From Scheffersomyces stipitis CBS 6054 (lineage: Eukaryota > Ascomycota > Pichiomycetes > Serinales > Debaryomycetaceae), in the NCBI RefSeq assembly GCF_000209165.1, contig NC_009046.1, forward strand, positions 1,240,001-1,304,000: DNA of 64,000 nucleotides. The letters are read 5' to 3'. The notes beneath the pieces are model-generated. The model ran no database searches. It worked only from the letters and a program-made list of their open reading frames with translations, and was not told the DNA's origin. The translations under genes and the position numbers were made by a program. Positions within the stretch are counted from its first letter, which is position 1; every line of letters begins with the position of its first letter. This document shows, in pieces, positions 1 through 8,226 of this stretch.

Positions 1-677
1 AAAAACGTCTCCATCTTCAAAATTGGCTGGAAATGAAAGAGCAAGTCTCTATGGGAACTTCGCGAAAAAGTCACTTCCTTCAACACCTTGAAGTTCTTAA
101 ACTGGAGCTTGAGTGCCTGCCGCCTCACCTGACTGATTTTATTTGTACGATACTCGGCAATAGCAGACTCAGACTCCCTTTGAGCTTCGGCAAACATTAC
201 TTCCAAATGGCTCTTCTTTTCAGCAAGTATCTGTTGCACATGTGTTTTTTTTGCTACCGTTTTTTCGATTTCTTCAGCAACTCGTACTTTTTTTAGAGTC
301 AAGAACTGGGTAGATCGCTTTAAAGCGTTGTTCTTCATTGCCAAATTCATCATGGCAAGCTTGTTCAACTGAAGTGACAAAGCTGCAATAGAATTCATAG
401 TTGGAGGCGTACTACCCTCACTAGCCATCACCATATCGTCGTACAATTTTGCCGCAATTTGAAGTGAATCTTCTTGGACGTCATGCAAAACATCTGCCAA
501 CTCAAATATATCATTTATCTGGTCTCTGGCTGCCTCGCTGGTGGTTTCTGTTTGCAGAACTCGCTTCTGCCAGTATTGGATTTCTCCATCTATCTCTTTA
601 TCTAAGTAGGAAGTCGGTTGTGAGGGCTGCGATTTCGGAATGGTCTCGTATCGAGTCTTATAGAAGTACGATGACAT
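1..677 (-). CDS. Unrecognised coiled-coil protein, C-terminus outside window
   Basis: The reading frame runs from an ATG at 677-675 to the left edge without a stop, giving 225 residues of an incomplete protein. It starts MSSYFYKTRYETIP and is rich in Glu, Lys, Gln and Ala. Residues about 95-185 look like a long amphipathic coiled coil, followed by a basic stretch (RRQALKLQFKNFKVLKEV) and then an HRDLLFHFQPILK segment. The frame is open for about 105 bases upstream of the chosen ATG but contains no earlier ATG. I do not recognise the family. The coiled coil followed by a compact C-terminal segment could fit a kinetochore, autophagy-adaptor or tethering-complex subunit, but this is a guess from shape alone. 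That it is a real gene is fairly safe from its length, composition and even codon use. Confidence 0.7.
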   Translation of the reverse strand, partial: MSSYFYKTRYETIPKSQPSQPTSYLDKEIDGEIQYWQKRVLQTETTSEAARDQINDIFELADVLHDVQEDSLQIAAKLYDDMVMASEGSTPPTMNSIAALSLQLNKLAMMNLAMKNNALKRSTQFLTLKKVRVAEEIEKTVAKKTHVQQILAEKKSHLEVMFAEAQRESESAIAEYRTNKISQVRRQALKLQFKNFKVLKEVTFSRSSHRDLLFHFQPILKMETF

Positions 678-1745
678 GCTGCATGTCGTCAGAAAGAAGT
701 GACTGGAAATCCGAAACAAAATGAAGACTTCAAGACCCACAAGTATATTTATATTTCTAAGGTAAAATGCATAGAAACGCAACTAAAACGATAAGGTATG
801 ATAATGGTATATACACGACCAGAGATAGTGGGAAGAACCCTGAATAAGCCAATGGAAATGGGCAATGGAGACAGACAAAAGATATAACAGCATAAGGAAA
901 TAGCCTTTAACTTGCAATTATATTATTGACCATTTCGTTTGCATAATTACTAAAACAGAAAGCAGGCAAAAAAGTACAAAACCACTGGCAAGTCTCTTGT
1001 AAGATTACGGAAATACTGGATCTCCATTGTTGTAGGTGTAGATTACAGTGTATGGCCAGACAAATTGGTATTTGAACAAGATACAAGATCCAATCCCAGC
1101 AGACTTGGGATTCTATCAGGAGATACCGCAAATCGGTATTCACGGATGCCTTCTTGTATACCACTACCATTTTCAAGAAACTCACGTGACATAAATAGTG
1201 GTTGCACTCCGGTTTCCTTCCTGCCCTGCAATACGATTGCTGAATGACCCAAGCGGGATTCCCATGCGTTTATTTTCTGGATGTGGAACAGTTTCCGGGA
1301 TTCCATATCTAGACGTCGTTCGTGTTTCATCTATTCAGCCTCACATCTTGCTACCGGTTCACCGAAACCACACCTCAGCAGCGCGGTACGGCGTTCACAT
1401 GCTCAAAACGGCAATTTGCGTCGCACTTTAGAGAGCATTTCGGCTACTCCTGCACACTTCCAAACCCCATAGTTGCAGAACGACTTCTGTAAATCTTACA
1501 GTTTTGGCAACGGAATTATACTGAATATTTTATAAATATGTTCTTCTTTTTCCAAAAGGTGAAGATCGAAATTCTCAGTGAATCTTTTTTTTTTCGCAAC
1601 CTAAACACGAGATCATATATGATACCATTATATCTATAACATATTCATCAGATTGTACTAGATAAGGTCTAACAACAACCGGACTACTTCACGCAAACAA
1701 AGCTGTTTGACATTGCTTCACTGTATACCACAGCCGTATAGTGTA
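678..1745. other. Intergenic region between divergent genes
   Basis: About 1.07 kb lies between the coiled-coil gene and the GTPase-like gene. It contains one TCACGTG site (1182-1188), T-rich tracts near 1586 and short overlapping ORFs on both strands. The longest of these, 1043-1330 minus, begins with ATG and has 95 codons, but it has no recognisable domain and overlaps competing frames. I assign no gene here. Confidence 0.6.
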
Positions 1746-3038
1746 ATGTCGCTCCTAGGAGTAAAAAGCTCTATCTCCCTCGACTTGAAGCAGCCACTCA
1801 ATGACTGTGCTCCTGTAAGAATTGCCTTGTTGGGAGGCCCTCGATCTGGGAAGACTTCTACAATTTCAAAGTTAACTGCTGATACTTTCAACGATACCTA
1901 CTATCCCACTCATAGTATCAACCCCGTTCTTTTCCATTACAAAGCTCTGTCGTTTCTTCCTAGACTCATTCTTGACGAAACGGAACCTGAAAATAGCCTT
2001 TCATATTTCTCCAAGCAGAGCAGGGTGCTTCTCAGTCCTGTTCTTTACCAGACCTATTTGAAATCGAACAAGAAGAAAACTGACATATCCCACAATTCAG
2101 AGATAGTCCATTCGAAGAACAGCTACTATTGGACTTATTCAGATAAGAAAGAAAGGACCAGAGATTCAGAACATAATTCCAGATCATCGTCTATGGACGA
2201 ATCAGCTTCGTTGGACAAGGCGTACATTCCTCCCCAAACCACCCCTGTACTTGTAGAACTCATAGATACTCCCAGCTTCAACCCACAACAGGTTGTACCC
2301 TTTTTAGAAGCTTCCATCTACCATAAACTCGATAAAGATATCTTGAGGAACTTGGCAAACGAGCCACGGAAGCCAGTTTCCACCAACCCGTTGCTAGTGG
2401 CCAGTGGTGCAAGCGAATTGAACGGAAATATTGATGGCTACTTCTTCGTATATAGTGCCGTTCCGTCGTACAACCCTCCTTCTTATGAGGAAACCATAGA
2501 TCCTATACGCATTGAAAGTTCGAGCTCAGCAGGTAGTGCAACATCTATAGATGCGGAGATTCCAGTATTAGATACTTTGCCAGGAGATGAGACGTTCAAA
2601 CTCTTGTCGATTATGAAAGGGGCTTTGGATGAAGCTTGGAAAGAATACAATTCGTTCAAGAAGAGATGGAACCTCGGCAAGGAGCACGACATTTTCTCGT
2701 TTAAGAATGCGATGAAGAGCATATGGAAGGATAAAAACATCCACGACGTGGCTAACTTGCGGGAGCAACTTAGTAAGGAAGTTCACTTGTACGACAACTC
2801 TGTGGATCCAGCTGACCCCGATTGTCCTCCGCCAATTTGGATAATTTGCACCCATACCAAGAGTCAACTTGCGTCACCTAAATTGATTCTGAACGGGAAA
2901 AAGGTATCCAAGTTCTGGAAATGTGGGTTTGTAGCCATTGATAACGAGGACAACAATGTGGACGAGGTGTTGGCGTTGATGTTGAGGGAGATTGTCGAAC
3001 GGAAGAAGTTACAAAAGGGAAAGAAAAAACACCAGTAA
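1746..3038 (+). CDS. Small-GTPase-like P-loop protein of unknown function
   Basis: The protein has 430 residues from the ATG at 1746; the frame extends 13 codons upstream, but only to a TTG. Residues 30-38 read GGPRSGKTS, a good Walker A/G1 motif right after a hydrophobic strand (VRIALL). A later strand ends in LIDTP, in the place of the G3 DxxG motif but without its Gly. Near the C-terminus a strand followed by ICTHTKSQ resembles the G4 NKxD motif with altered residues. Between G1 and G3 is a long Ser/Lys-rich insertion, which makes the protein about twice the size of a Ras or Rab. The C-terminus is very basic (KKLQKGKKKHQ) with no CAAX box, so lipid anchoring is unlikely. The altered G3 and G4 suggest a divergent or non-hydrolysing GTPase. 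I cannot name an S. cerevisiae counterpart. Confidence 0.8.
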   Translation: MSLLGVKSSISLDLKQPLNDCAPVRIALLGGPRSGKTSTISKLTADTFNDTYYPTHSINPVLFHYKALSFLPRLILDETEPENSLSYFSKQSRVLLSPVLYQTYLKSNKKKTDISHNSEIVHSKNSYYWTYSDKKERTRDSEHNSRSSSMDESASLDKAYIPPQTTPVLVELIDTPSFNPQQVVPFLEASIYHKLDKDILRNLANEPRKPVSTNPLLVASGASELNGNIDGYFFVYSAVPSYNPPSYEETIDPIRIESSSSAGSATSIDAEIPVLDTLPGDETFKLLSIMKGALDEAWKEYNSFKKRWNLGKEHDIFSFKNAMKSIWKDKNIHDVANLREQLSKEVHLYDNSVDPADPDCPPPIWIICTHTKSQLASPKLILNGKKVSKFWKCGFVAIDNEDNNVDEVLALMLREIVERKKLQKGKKKHQ

Positions 3039-3226
3039 TGGGTAATGAGCATGGGATAGATAGGGTAGAAAGATATTCTACAATTAAAAATAACTTTTAT
3101 AACATACAATGGTAAATATATAAACAATCAACGATAAACTAGAATGATTTACTAGAATGATAATAGAACAGTAGACATATAAAACGATCAACGTTAAACA
3201 AATGAAACAGAACTTTTAGTTTCCTT

Positions 3227-4255
3227 TTAGTCTACCGGAGCAATAGCCACTCCCAATTCGGAATCTGCCTGGCCAAAGTATAAGAACCACTTGCCCTTGA
3301 ACTGGACCATGCCTTCGCAGAATACAACCTTGTTAACCTGGCCATTCTTTTCGTTATCTTTTTCAGGCTTGAGGATGGGCTCAGACAACCTTTTTACAGG
3401 TCCAGCCTTAATGTTGTCGTAGTCGACAAGCATCTGACTGATGGTATAAGTATTAGCAGGCAAGTCGTCTGTTCCTGTCGTATCAGCATTGTAGACGAAG
3501 ATCCACTGATTTGTACCATTTCCCATCTTGACCGGTGCGGGACCCAGCTCAATCAATTTGCTTTCGAAATCGTACTGGACTCCAGCAAAGGTATCTTGTC
3601 TGAAGTCTTGAGTAGGTAGTTTCCAATGAACCAAATCATCAGACTCAGCCAAATACAAGGCGCTGTCCCCCCAGATCATGTAGTACTTACCATCTGGAGC
3701 CCGTTCGGTGAAGATGGCACCCGACTTCAGCCATTGACGACGAATACTTGGGTTTCCATTTCCGTCGTATGAGACATCATGCCAAGTTGGTGGAATGAAC
3801 GAGGGAAGTTTGTTCCAGTTGAACAAGTCTTCCGAGGTAGCTACACAGAGACGAGCAAAATGTTTATCGTAGGCGGTATACGTGACAATAAAGAGCTTGG
3901 ACACGGGGTCTCTAACGATTCTTGGGTCTTCAACTCCTCCACCCTGTTCCCAGGGCTCTGTGGCTGTGATGATAGGTTTATGGTATCTGACAAAGTTGAC
4001 CCCGTCTGTTGACCAGGCTAGACCCACCAGTGACAACTTGGCTGCGTTCTGGGCCCTATAAAGCAAGTACACTTTGTCGTCTACAACGATGGCAGTTGCA
4101 TTATATATATATGCGCTTTCAAACTCGTTGTCAGGGTTTGGCGTGAGAATGGGGTTGTTCTCGTACTTCTGAAACGGCCCGATGGGGAACTTAGTGGGGG
4201 CCTTGTAGTTCCTGTCGCCGAGAGTTGAGGCTCTAGAGACTACTGGGAGCATCAT
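3227..4255 (-). CDS. GH130 family beta-mannoside phosphorylase/hydrolase
   Basis: The protein has 342 residues from the ATG at 4255-4253; a second ATG follows at once. It is a compact five-bladed beta-propeller type enzyme. Visible GH130 features are the N-terminal KYENNPILTP element, the strand TAIVVDDKVYLLYRAQ, and the family hallmark GGGVEDPRIV with Asp110 as the likely catalytic residue. Later blades carry repeated W-x-F/Y and D-F motifs. Known GH130 enzymes phosphorolyse or hydrolyse beta-1,4- or beta-1,2-linked mannosides, releasing mannose 1-phosphate when they are phosphorylases. There is no signal peptide, so it is probably cytosolic. GH130 is chiefly a bacterial family, which makes ancient transfer likely. 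Whether it phosphorolyses or hydrolyses, and on which linkage, cannot be read from the sequence. It ends 188 bp from the convergent GTPase-like gene. Confidence 0.85.
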   Translation of the reverse strand: MMLPVVSRASTLGDRNYKAPTKFPIGPFQKYENNPILTPNPDNEFESAYIYNATAIVVDDKVYLLYRAQNAAKLSLVGLAWSTDGVNFVRYHKPIITATEPWEQGGGVEDPRIVRDPVSKLFIVTYTAYDKHFARLCVATSEDLFNWNKLPSFIPPTWHDVSYDGNGNPSIRRQWLKSGAIFTERAPDGKYYMIWGDSALYLAESDDLVHWKLPTQDFRQDTFAGVQYDFESKLIELGPAPVKMGNGTNQWIFVYNADTTGTDDLPANTYTISQMLVDYDNIKAGPVKRLSEPILKPEKDNEKNGQVNKVVFCEGMVQFKGKWFLYFGQADSELGVAIAPVD

Positions 4256-6081
4256 ATTTCGTAGCAGCAGAGTTAGAGAGGTAATTGACGTTTGTTGTGA
4301 ATCCAAACTACCAAGTAATTATACAATATGAATATTGAATTTTAGAGAATATTTTAATTATAAAGTTTCAGAATATTCCGGCCGCACTGAAATATGGGGA
4401 AGGAGTGCGATGACGTCAAACGGCCGTGCATATCTCCTATATCTGGAGAATATCCAAGCGCAGCTTAGAGGCGATTGAGTGATAATTCTGCCATTGTAGA
4501 AGCAATTGGTAAATATGGCAGAGACAGCAGACAGATACAAGATGCTTGAAATGCTATATAGTGTAAGTAAAGTCAAAAATGAAATTTAGAAGCTAGAATA
4601 TTTACAATAATAGTCACAAGGGGTTACAATTGCAAGCTATCTCCGAACAGAGGTTTTCCTAAAGCACTGAACGGCGATTATAACTTCTGTTACGGTGTGT
4701 TTCATAAAATTATATCTCCCTCTTTTAAAACTGAGCCTTTAGGAGGAGCTTTGCTGGAGCCAAAGGTGAATTGGTCTTTGACTCCGCCTTTCTTATCAGG
4801 ATTTGTTCTCATTCGAAAAACTGCTTTCAGAAGATCGAGCCTTCATCAGAATGGACGAACCAGTTTCAACAGGCATGTCTCATTAGCTGAACACATTAGC
4901 CAATCTTCATATATCCAGATGGAAGCCGACTTTGAAAATGGCGGACCTACTACTTTTGATCAGATTCTTCTGAAGCAACTTATGCTTCTGTACACTTTAC
5001 GAAAGTCGCAACCACAGTGCGCGGACTTTTCCACTGTTCTCATATTTAGGAGCAATTTCAAGGACTTTTTCTTCGCTGGAAGTATGGAAAGAAGTTCAAA
5101 TTTGTCTGATGAGATGGGAATTATCAACTAGTTGACGAGGATTATCAGCCAGTGGTAGATGACTAACCCCCAGGAGTCTATTTTCGTGATGCCCATATTT
5201 TTTGCAACTGGAGTTTATTTTCAGCGACAGACGCAATATTTCCAGAGCGGGAGATTTTAATTGAGTTTTTCAGGCGCGACATCCAGATCAGAGGGGGCTG
5301 TACAAAATATAGCATATTGCTCAAGTATATTTTCCCACAGGCTAATTGCTTTAAGGGAGGTTCTATTTTATGAAATTCACTGAATTAGAGAGTCATCTCC
5401 TAGAGGATCTCCATTGCTTCCGCCAACGACATTCCTATTCTAAGCTTCGGCAGATAATGGGGCTCAGGCCAATGTGGCTCAACTCAATGGGCAACTGGGC
5501 TATGTGGATACGAAGGCGTGCCAAATAATAGCACGACACAATCTTTTTTGAAATCCGGTCATATTTTGAACTTCAGATTCACCCAATATCAAAAGCTCTC
5601 TACTACACTAAGTTGGACAGAGAATTGGCTATATACTATATTGCCACAATATACCAGAACAGGCCGTCGCCACAAGATGTCGTACCGACATTCTCGTAAC
5701 CCAACACATTTATAGTCTGAATACATGCCAGAGCTCAACGTCTTCTCTCACGTGACTCCGCCCTAGAAAAACCCAAAGATCCGAATCTCTGAACCTGATA
5801 GCAAATACGATAAACAAATTTGAGACTGTCTTTTCTTCGCTTTCAGTATCAATTCGCCAACTGTACTGCTGCAATTGTCATTTCCACACTCTGGTATAGT
5901 GCTGCGATCACCCACTGAACGAACAGATATACTTCTGCCACTTCATTGTATTAATTAGAAGTTAAGAAATACTACTATTACTAGAACTACGATTCAATAC
6001 TATTCTTACAAAAGCATCTGCTGCTGAACCTCTTGTATCGTCCGAAGATTCTTTCCATTATATCACAATTTCGACTTCATC
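4256..6081. other. Long gene-poor intergenic region
   Basis: About 1.8 kb separates the GH130 gene from PTC4; both are transcribed away from it. One open frame of 144 codons (4697-5131 plus) starts with GTG, and its first ATG leaves only 70 codons. Other frames hold short broken stretches with no family I recognise. There is a TCACGTG site at 5748-5754. Probably two long promoters; an eroded gene between them is possible but not demonstrated. Confidence 0.5.
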
Positions 6082-7098
6082 ATGGGTCAACTTCTCTCTC
6101 ATCCCATAGAGGATAAGGAGTTAGACTACCAAAGTCACGATACCCTTTCGTACTGTATTGGCTCAATGCAAGGCTACAGGATGACGATGGAGGACGCTCA
6201 CGACGTGCGAATCAACGAAGACGAGAGTTTGGCTGTTTTCGGGGTCTTTGACGGCCACGGAGGCAAAACTTGCTCAGACTATTTGGCAGACCACTTGGTC
6301 AAATATATCTTCAAACATCTCAATTGCCGTCCAGATAAATCGCCGCTTGTATTAGCCGACTATCTTCGTATCATCAAAGACTCGTTTTTCAAGATCGACC
6401 ACGACTTGCTGCTGATGCCGAACTTGGTTAACTGTGGTCTGACAGGTATCGTGCTGACAATCGTAAGAGACAAGTATATTGTAGTAGCCAACACTGGTGA
6501 TTCGCGTTGTATTCTTTCTATAGATGGCCACGCTAAGACATTGTCATATGACCACAAGCCTGTCATCATGAATGAGCGTATACGGGTAGAAAACAGTAAC
6601 GGCTACATTCTCAATAATCGTATCAACGAGATTCTAGCCTTGTCGCGTGCTTTCGGTGATTTCAAGTTCAAATTATCGTTTATCGAGACTTCGCGTAACA
6701 AGTATATCAACCAGAACAAGCTGCATTTCAAAAACCATCTCGTGCACTTGCCGCCGGAACTCTTCCAGGTCACTGTAGAGCCTGATTTGTTGGTGTATGA
6801 CTTGCAGAATGCTGAGGGTGTACCGGAATTCATCGTAGTAGCCTGCGATGGTATATGGGACTGCTATAAAAACAGTCAGTTGATCAAGGTGATTCGTGAC
6901 AAGTTGGCCTTGGGCTGGAAATTGAATAAAATCATCGAATTTGTATTGCACGAATGTTTGCTAATGGCTAATAACTATACTGGGATAGGTTTCGACAACA
7001 TGACCATCATCATTGTAGCATTGCATAGCAATAGCAATATGGATGAATGGTACGAGAACATGAAGCAGAAAATTCTTACCGAGAAAAATTTGGTATGA
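6082..7098 (+). CDS. PTC4: PP2C-type Ser/Thr phosphatase, PTC4
   Basis: The protein has 338 residues from the ATG at 6082. The N-terminus MGQLLSHP matches S. cerevisiae Ptc4 as I remember it and fits an N-myristoylation site (Gly2, Ser6). PP2C motifs appear in order: Glu37-Asp38 (MEDAH), the metal-binding DGHGG at 57-61, NTGDSR, the ALSRAFGD motif, ACDGIWD with Asp256, and the final metal-site Asp305-Asn306 (GFDNMT). PP2C enzymes dephosphorylate phospho-Ser/Thr using Mg or Mn and dampen stress kinase pathways. It is about 55 residues shorter than the S. cerevisiae protein, mainly through shorter loops. A CTG codon at residue 120 sits in the core motif G-x-T-G/A, where the family has Ser, Cys or Thr, in line with CUG read as Ser. 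The Ptc2/3 paralogues begin similarly, so the choice of PTC4 is likely rather than proven. Confidence 0.82.
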   Translation: MGQLLSHPIEDKELDYQSHDTLSYCIGSMQGYRMTMEDAHDVRINEDESLAVFGVFDGHGGKTCSDYLADHLVKYIFKHLNCRPDKSPLVLADYLRIIKDSFFKIDHDLLLMPNLVNCGLTGIVLTIVRDKYIVVANTGDSRCILSIDGHAKTLSYDHKPVIMNERIRVENSNGYILNNRINEILALSRAFGDFKFKLSFIETSRNKYINQNKLHFKNHLVHLPPELFQVTVEPDLLVYDLQNAEGVPEFIVVACDGIWDCYKNSQLIKVIRDKLALGWKLNKIIEFVLHECLLMANNYTGIGFDNMTIIIVALHSNSNMDEWYENMKQKILTEKNLV

Positions 7099-7576
7099 AT
7101 ATCTATCAACAGAAGTCCATATATGTATGGGAACATGCATCTATTGTGATTTACACAATGATGTTTATGGATATTTATTGGAAGGTATCATTCCAAGTTG
7201 AATCTTCATGGCATGACATTAGAACCAGATATAGTTAGGTTTTAACCCAAACCTAGACTCCGACTATTGCATTCAGTATATCCGACTTCAGTTCTCAACT
7301 CTTTTTACAGCTTTTTACAGTTTATCATACACTCTGCTCTGCTGGTGCCACATTAATATCTTCCTGTTGCCCACAGACACACAGAGCTGGTCTTTTTTGC
7401 ATAATATAGTATATAGCATATAGGATAGGAAAGCATAATCTTTGCATTGAAGAAGTGTAGTTAGTAACTAGTGGCAGAATAGTTGTGAACTCTCTGTTTT
7501 CACTTTCAGTACCCCTACAACTTCAATGTATCACAATTCTCACTAGGTGAAATTGAATCATATTCTCTACTCAGCC
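7099..7576. other. PTC4 3' region and upstream DNA
   Basis: This 478 bp stretch holds the PTC4 terminator region and T/C-rich promoter-like DNA before the next possible start codon. A 63-codon frame beginning in the PTC4 tail is an out-of-frame shadow. I see no RNA gene. Confidence 0.5.
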
Positions 7577-7780
7577 ATGTCTCGTTTCAAGTTTGGAGAA
7601 CATAATGGGCCGATTTCAGTTCCTGAACCCGAGAAACCTAAGTCATTTGCTCCCTTCGCTTTAGATGGAAGACTGGAGTTCGTTATTGTCTTTCAAAAGG
7701 TAATTGCTACATTTTTCCACTGCTTCAACTTGACCTCTCAGTCAAACTTAATAGAAGTGCGTTACACACTCAAGAACTAA
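7577..7780 (+). CDS. Possible small protein, perhaps spliced
   Basis: From an ATG at 7577 the frame encodes MSRFKFGEHNGPISVPEP, then a Pro/Lys/Ala-rich segment ending LEFVIVFQK at codon 41, then 26 less protein-like codons to a stop at 7780. The change of character falls exactly at a GGTAATT. An alternative model would splice from there to the AG at about 7795-7796, giving a protein of roughly 54 residues. That donor is not the usual GTATGT or GTAAGT and there is no TACTAAC, so the spliced model is weak. I recognise no family. Confidence 0.25.
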   Translation: MSRFKFGEHNGPISVPEPEKPKSFAPFALDGRLEFVIVFQKVIATFFHCFNLTSQSNLIEVRYTLKN

Positions 7781-8226
7781 AATCTCATTCCAACAGAGTC
7801 TCAGAAATATCCAAAAAAGTGCCAAATTCAGCCATTGAATCCCCATTTTTCAAATAATTTTCTGATTATATTGAAGGATTTTTTCACTAAGACCTCCCAG
7901 TAGTTTTCCACGAATCTCTTCTTCAGAACTAACCAAGTATATCCCCATAAATTCCCGTATATTCCCATATATTGTACACAGGGATATTGACATAACATTC
8001 TTTTAAGTGCAAAATTCGCACCCATATTTTTGTTTACCTTCTACTGCATTAGGAAAAAGGTTGCAATGATTGCAAACAGGAGAAGACTCCAGGAATACGA
8101 AGCAGCCCAAACGGATTGTGAGATGAAAAGTCAGGCTGGCGTTTTCTTCCATAGACCACTTCCTTATTCGCCTCCACTTACAACTCAATCCTATTTTCAC
8201 AGCTTCAGCATCTTCAACTTCTCAAG
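7781..8226. other. IQG1 upstream region
   Basis: This 446 bp stretch precedes the IQG1 start codon and contains A/T-rich blocks and short frames on both strands without recognisable coding content. The last 150 bp have a pyrimidine-rich leader. Confidence 0.5.

Noticed and set aside
1043..1330. 95-codon ATG-initiated frame on the minus strand
   Set aside because: No domain, contains several CTG codons, and overlaps equally long frames on both strands. The upstream DNA has no supporting exon.
1530..1680. Possible solo LTR (TGTT...AACA-like ends)
   Set aside because: No target-site duplication, no internal LTR signals and no second copy in the window.
4697..5131. 144-codon frame on the plus strand
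   Set aside because: Starts with GTG; the first ATG leaves 70 codons. No recognisable family and no clear codon bias.
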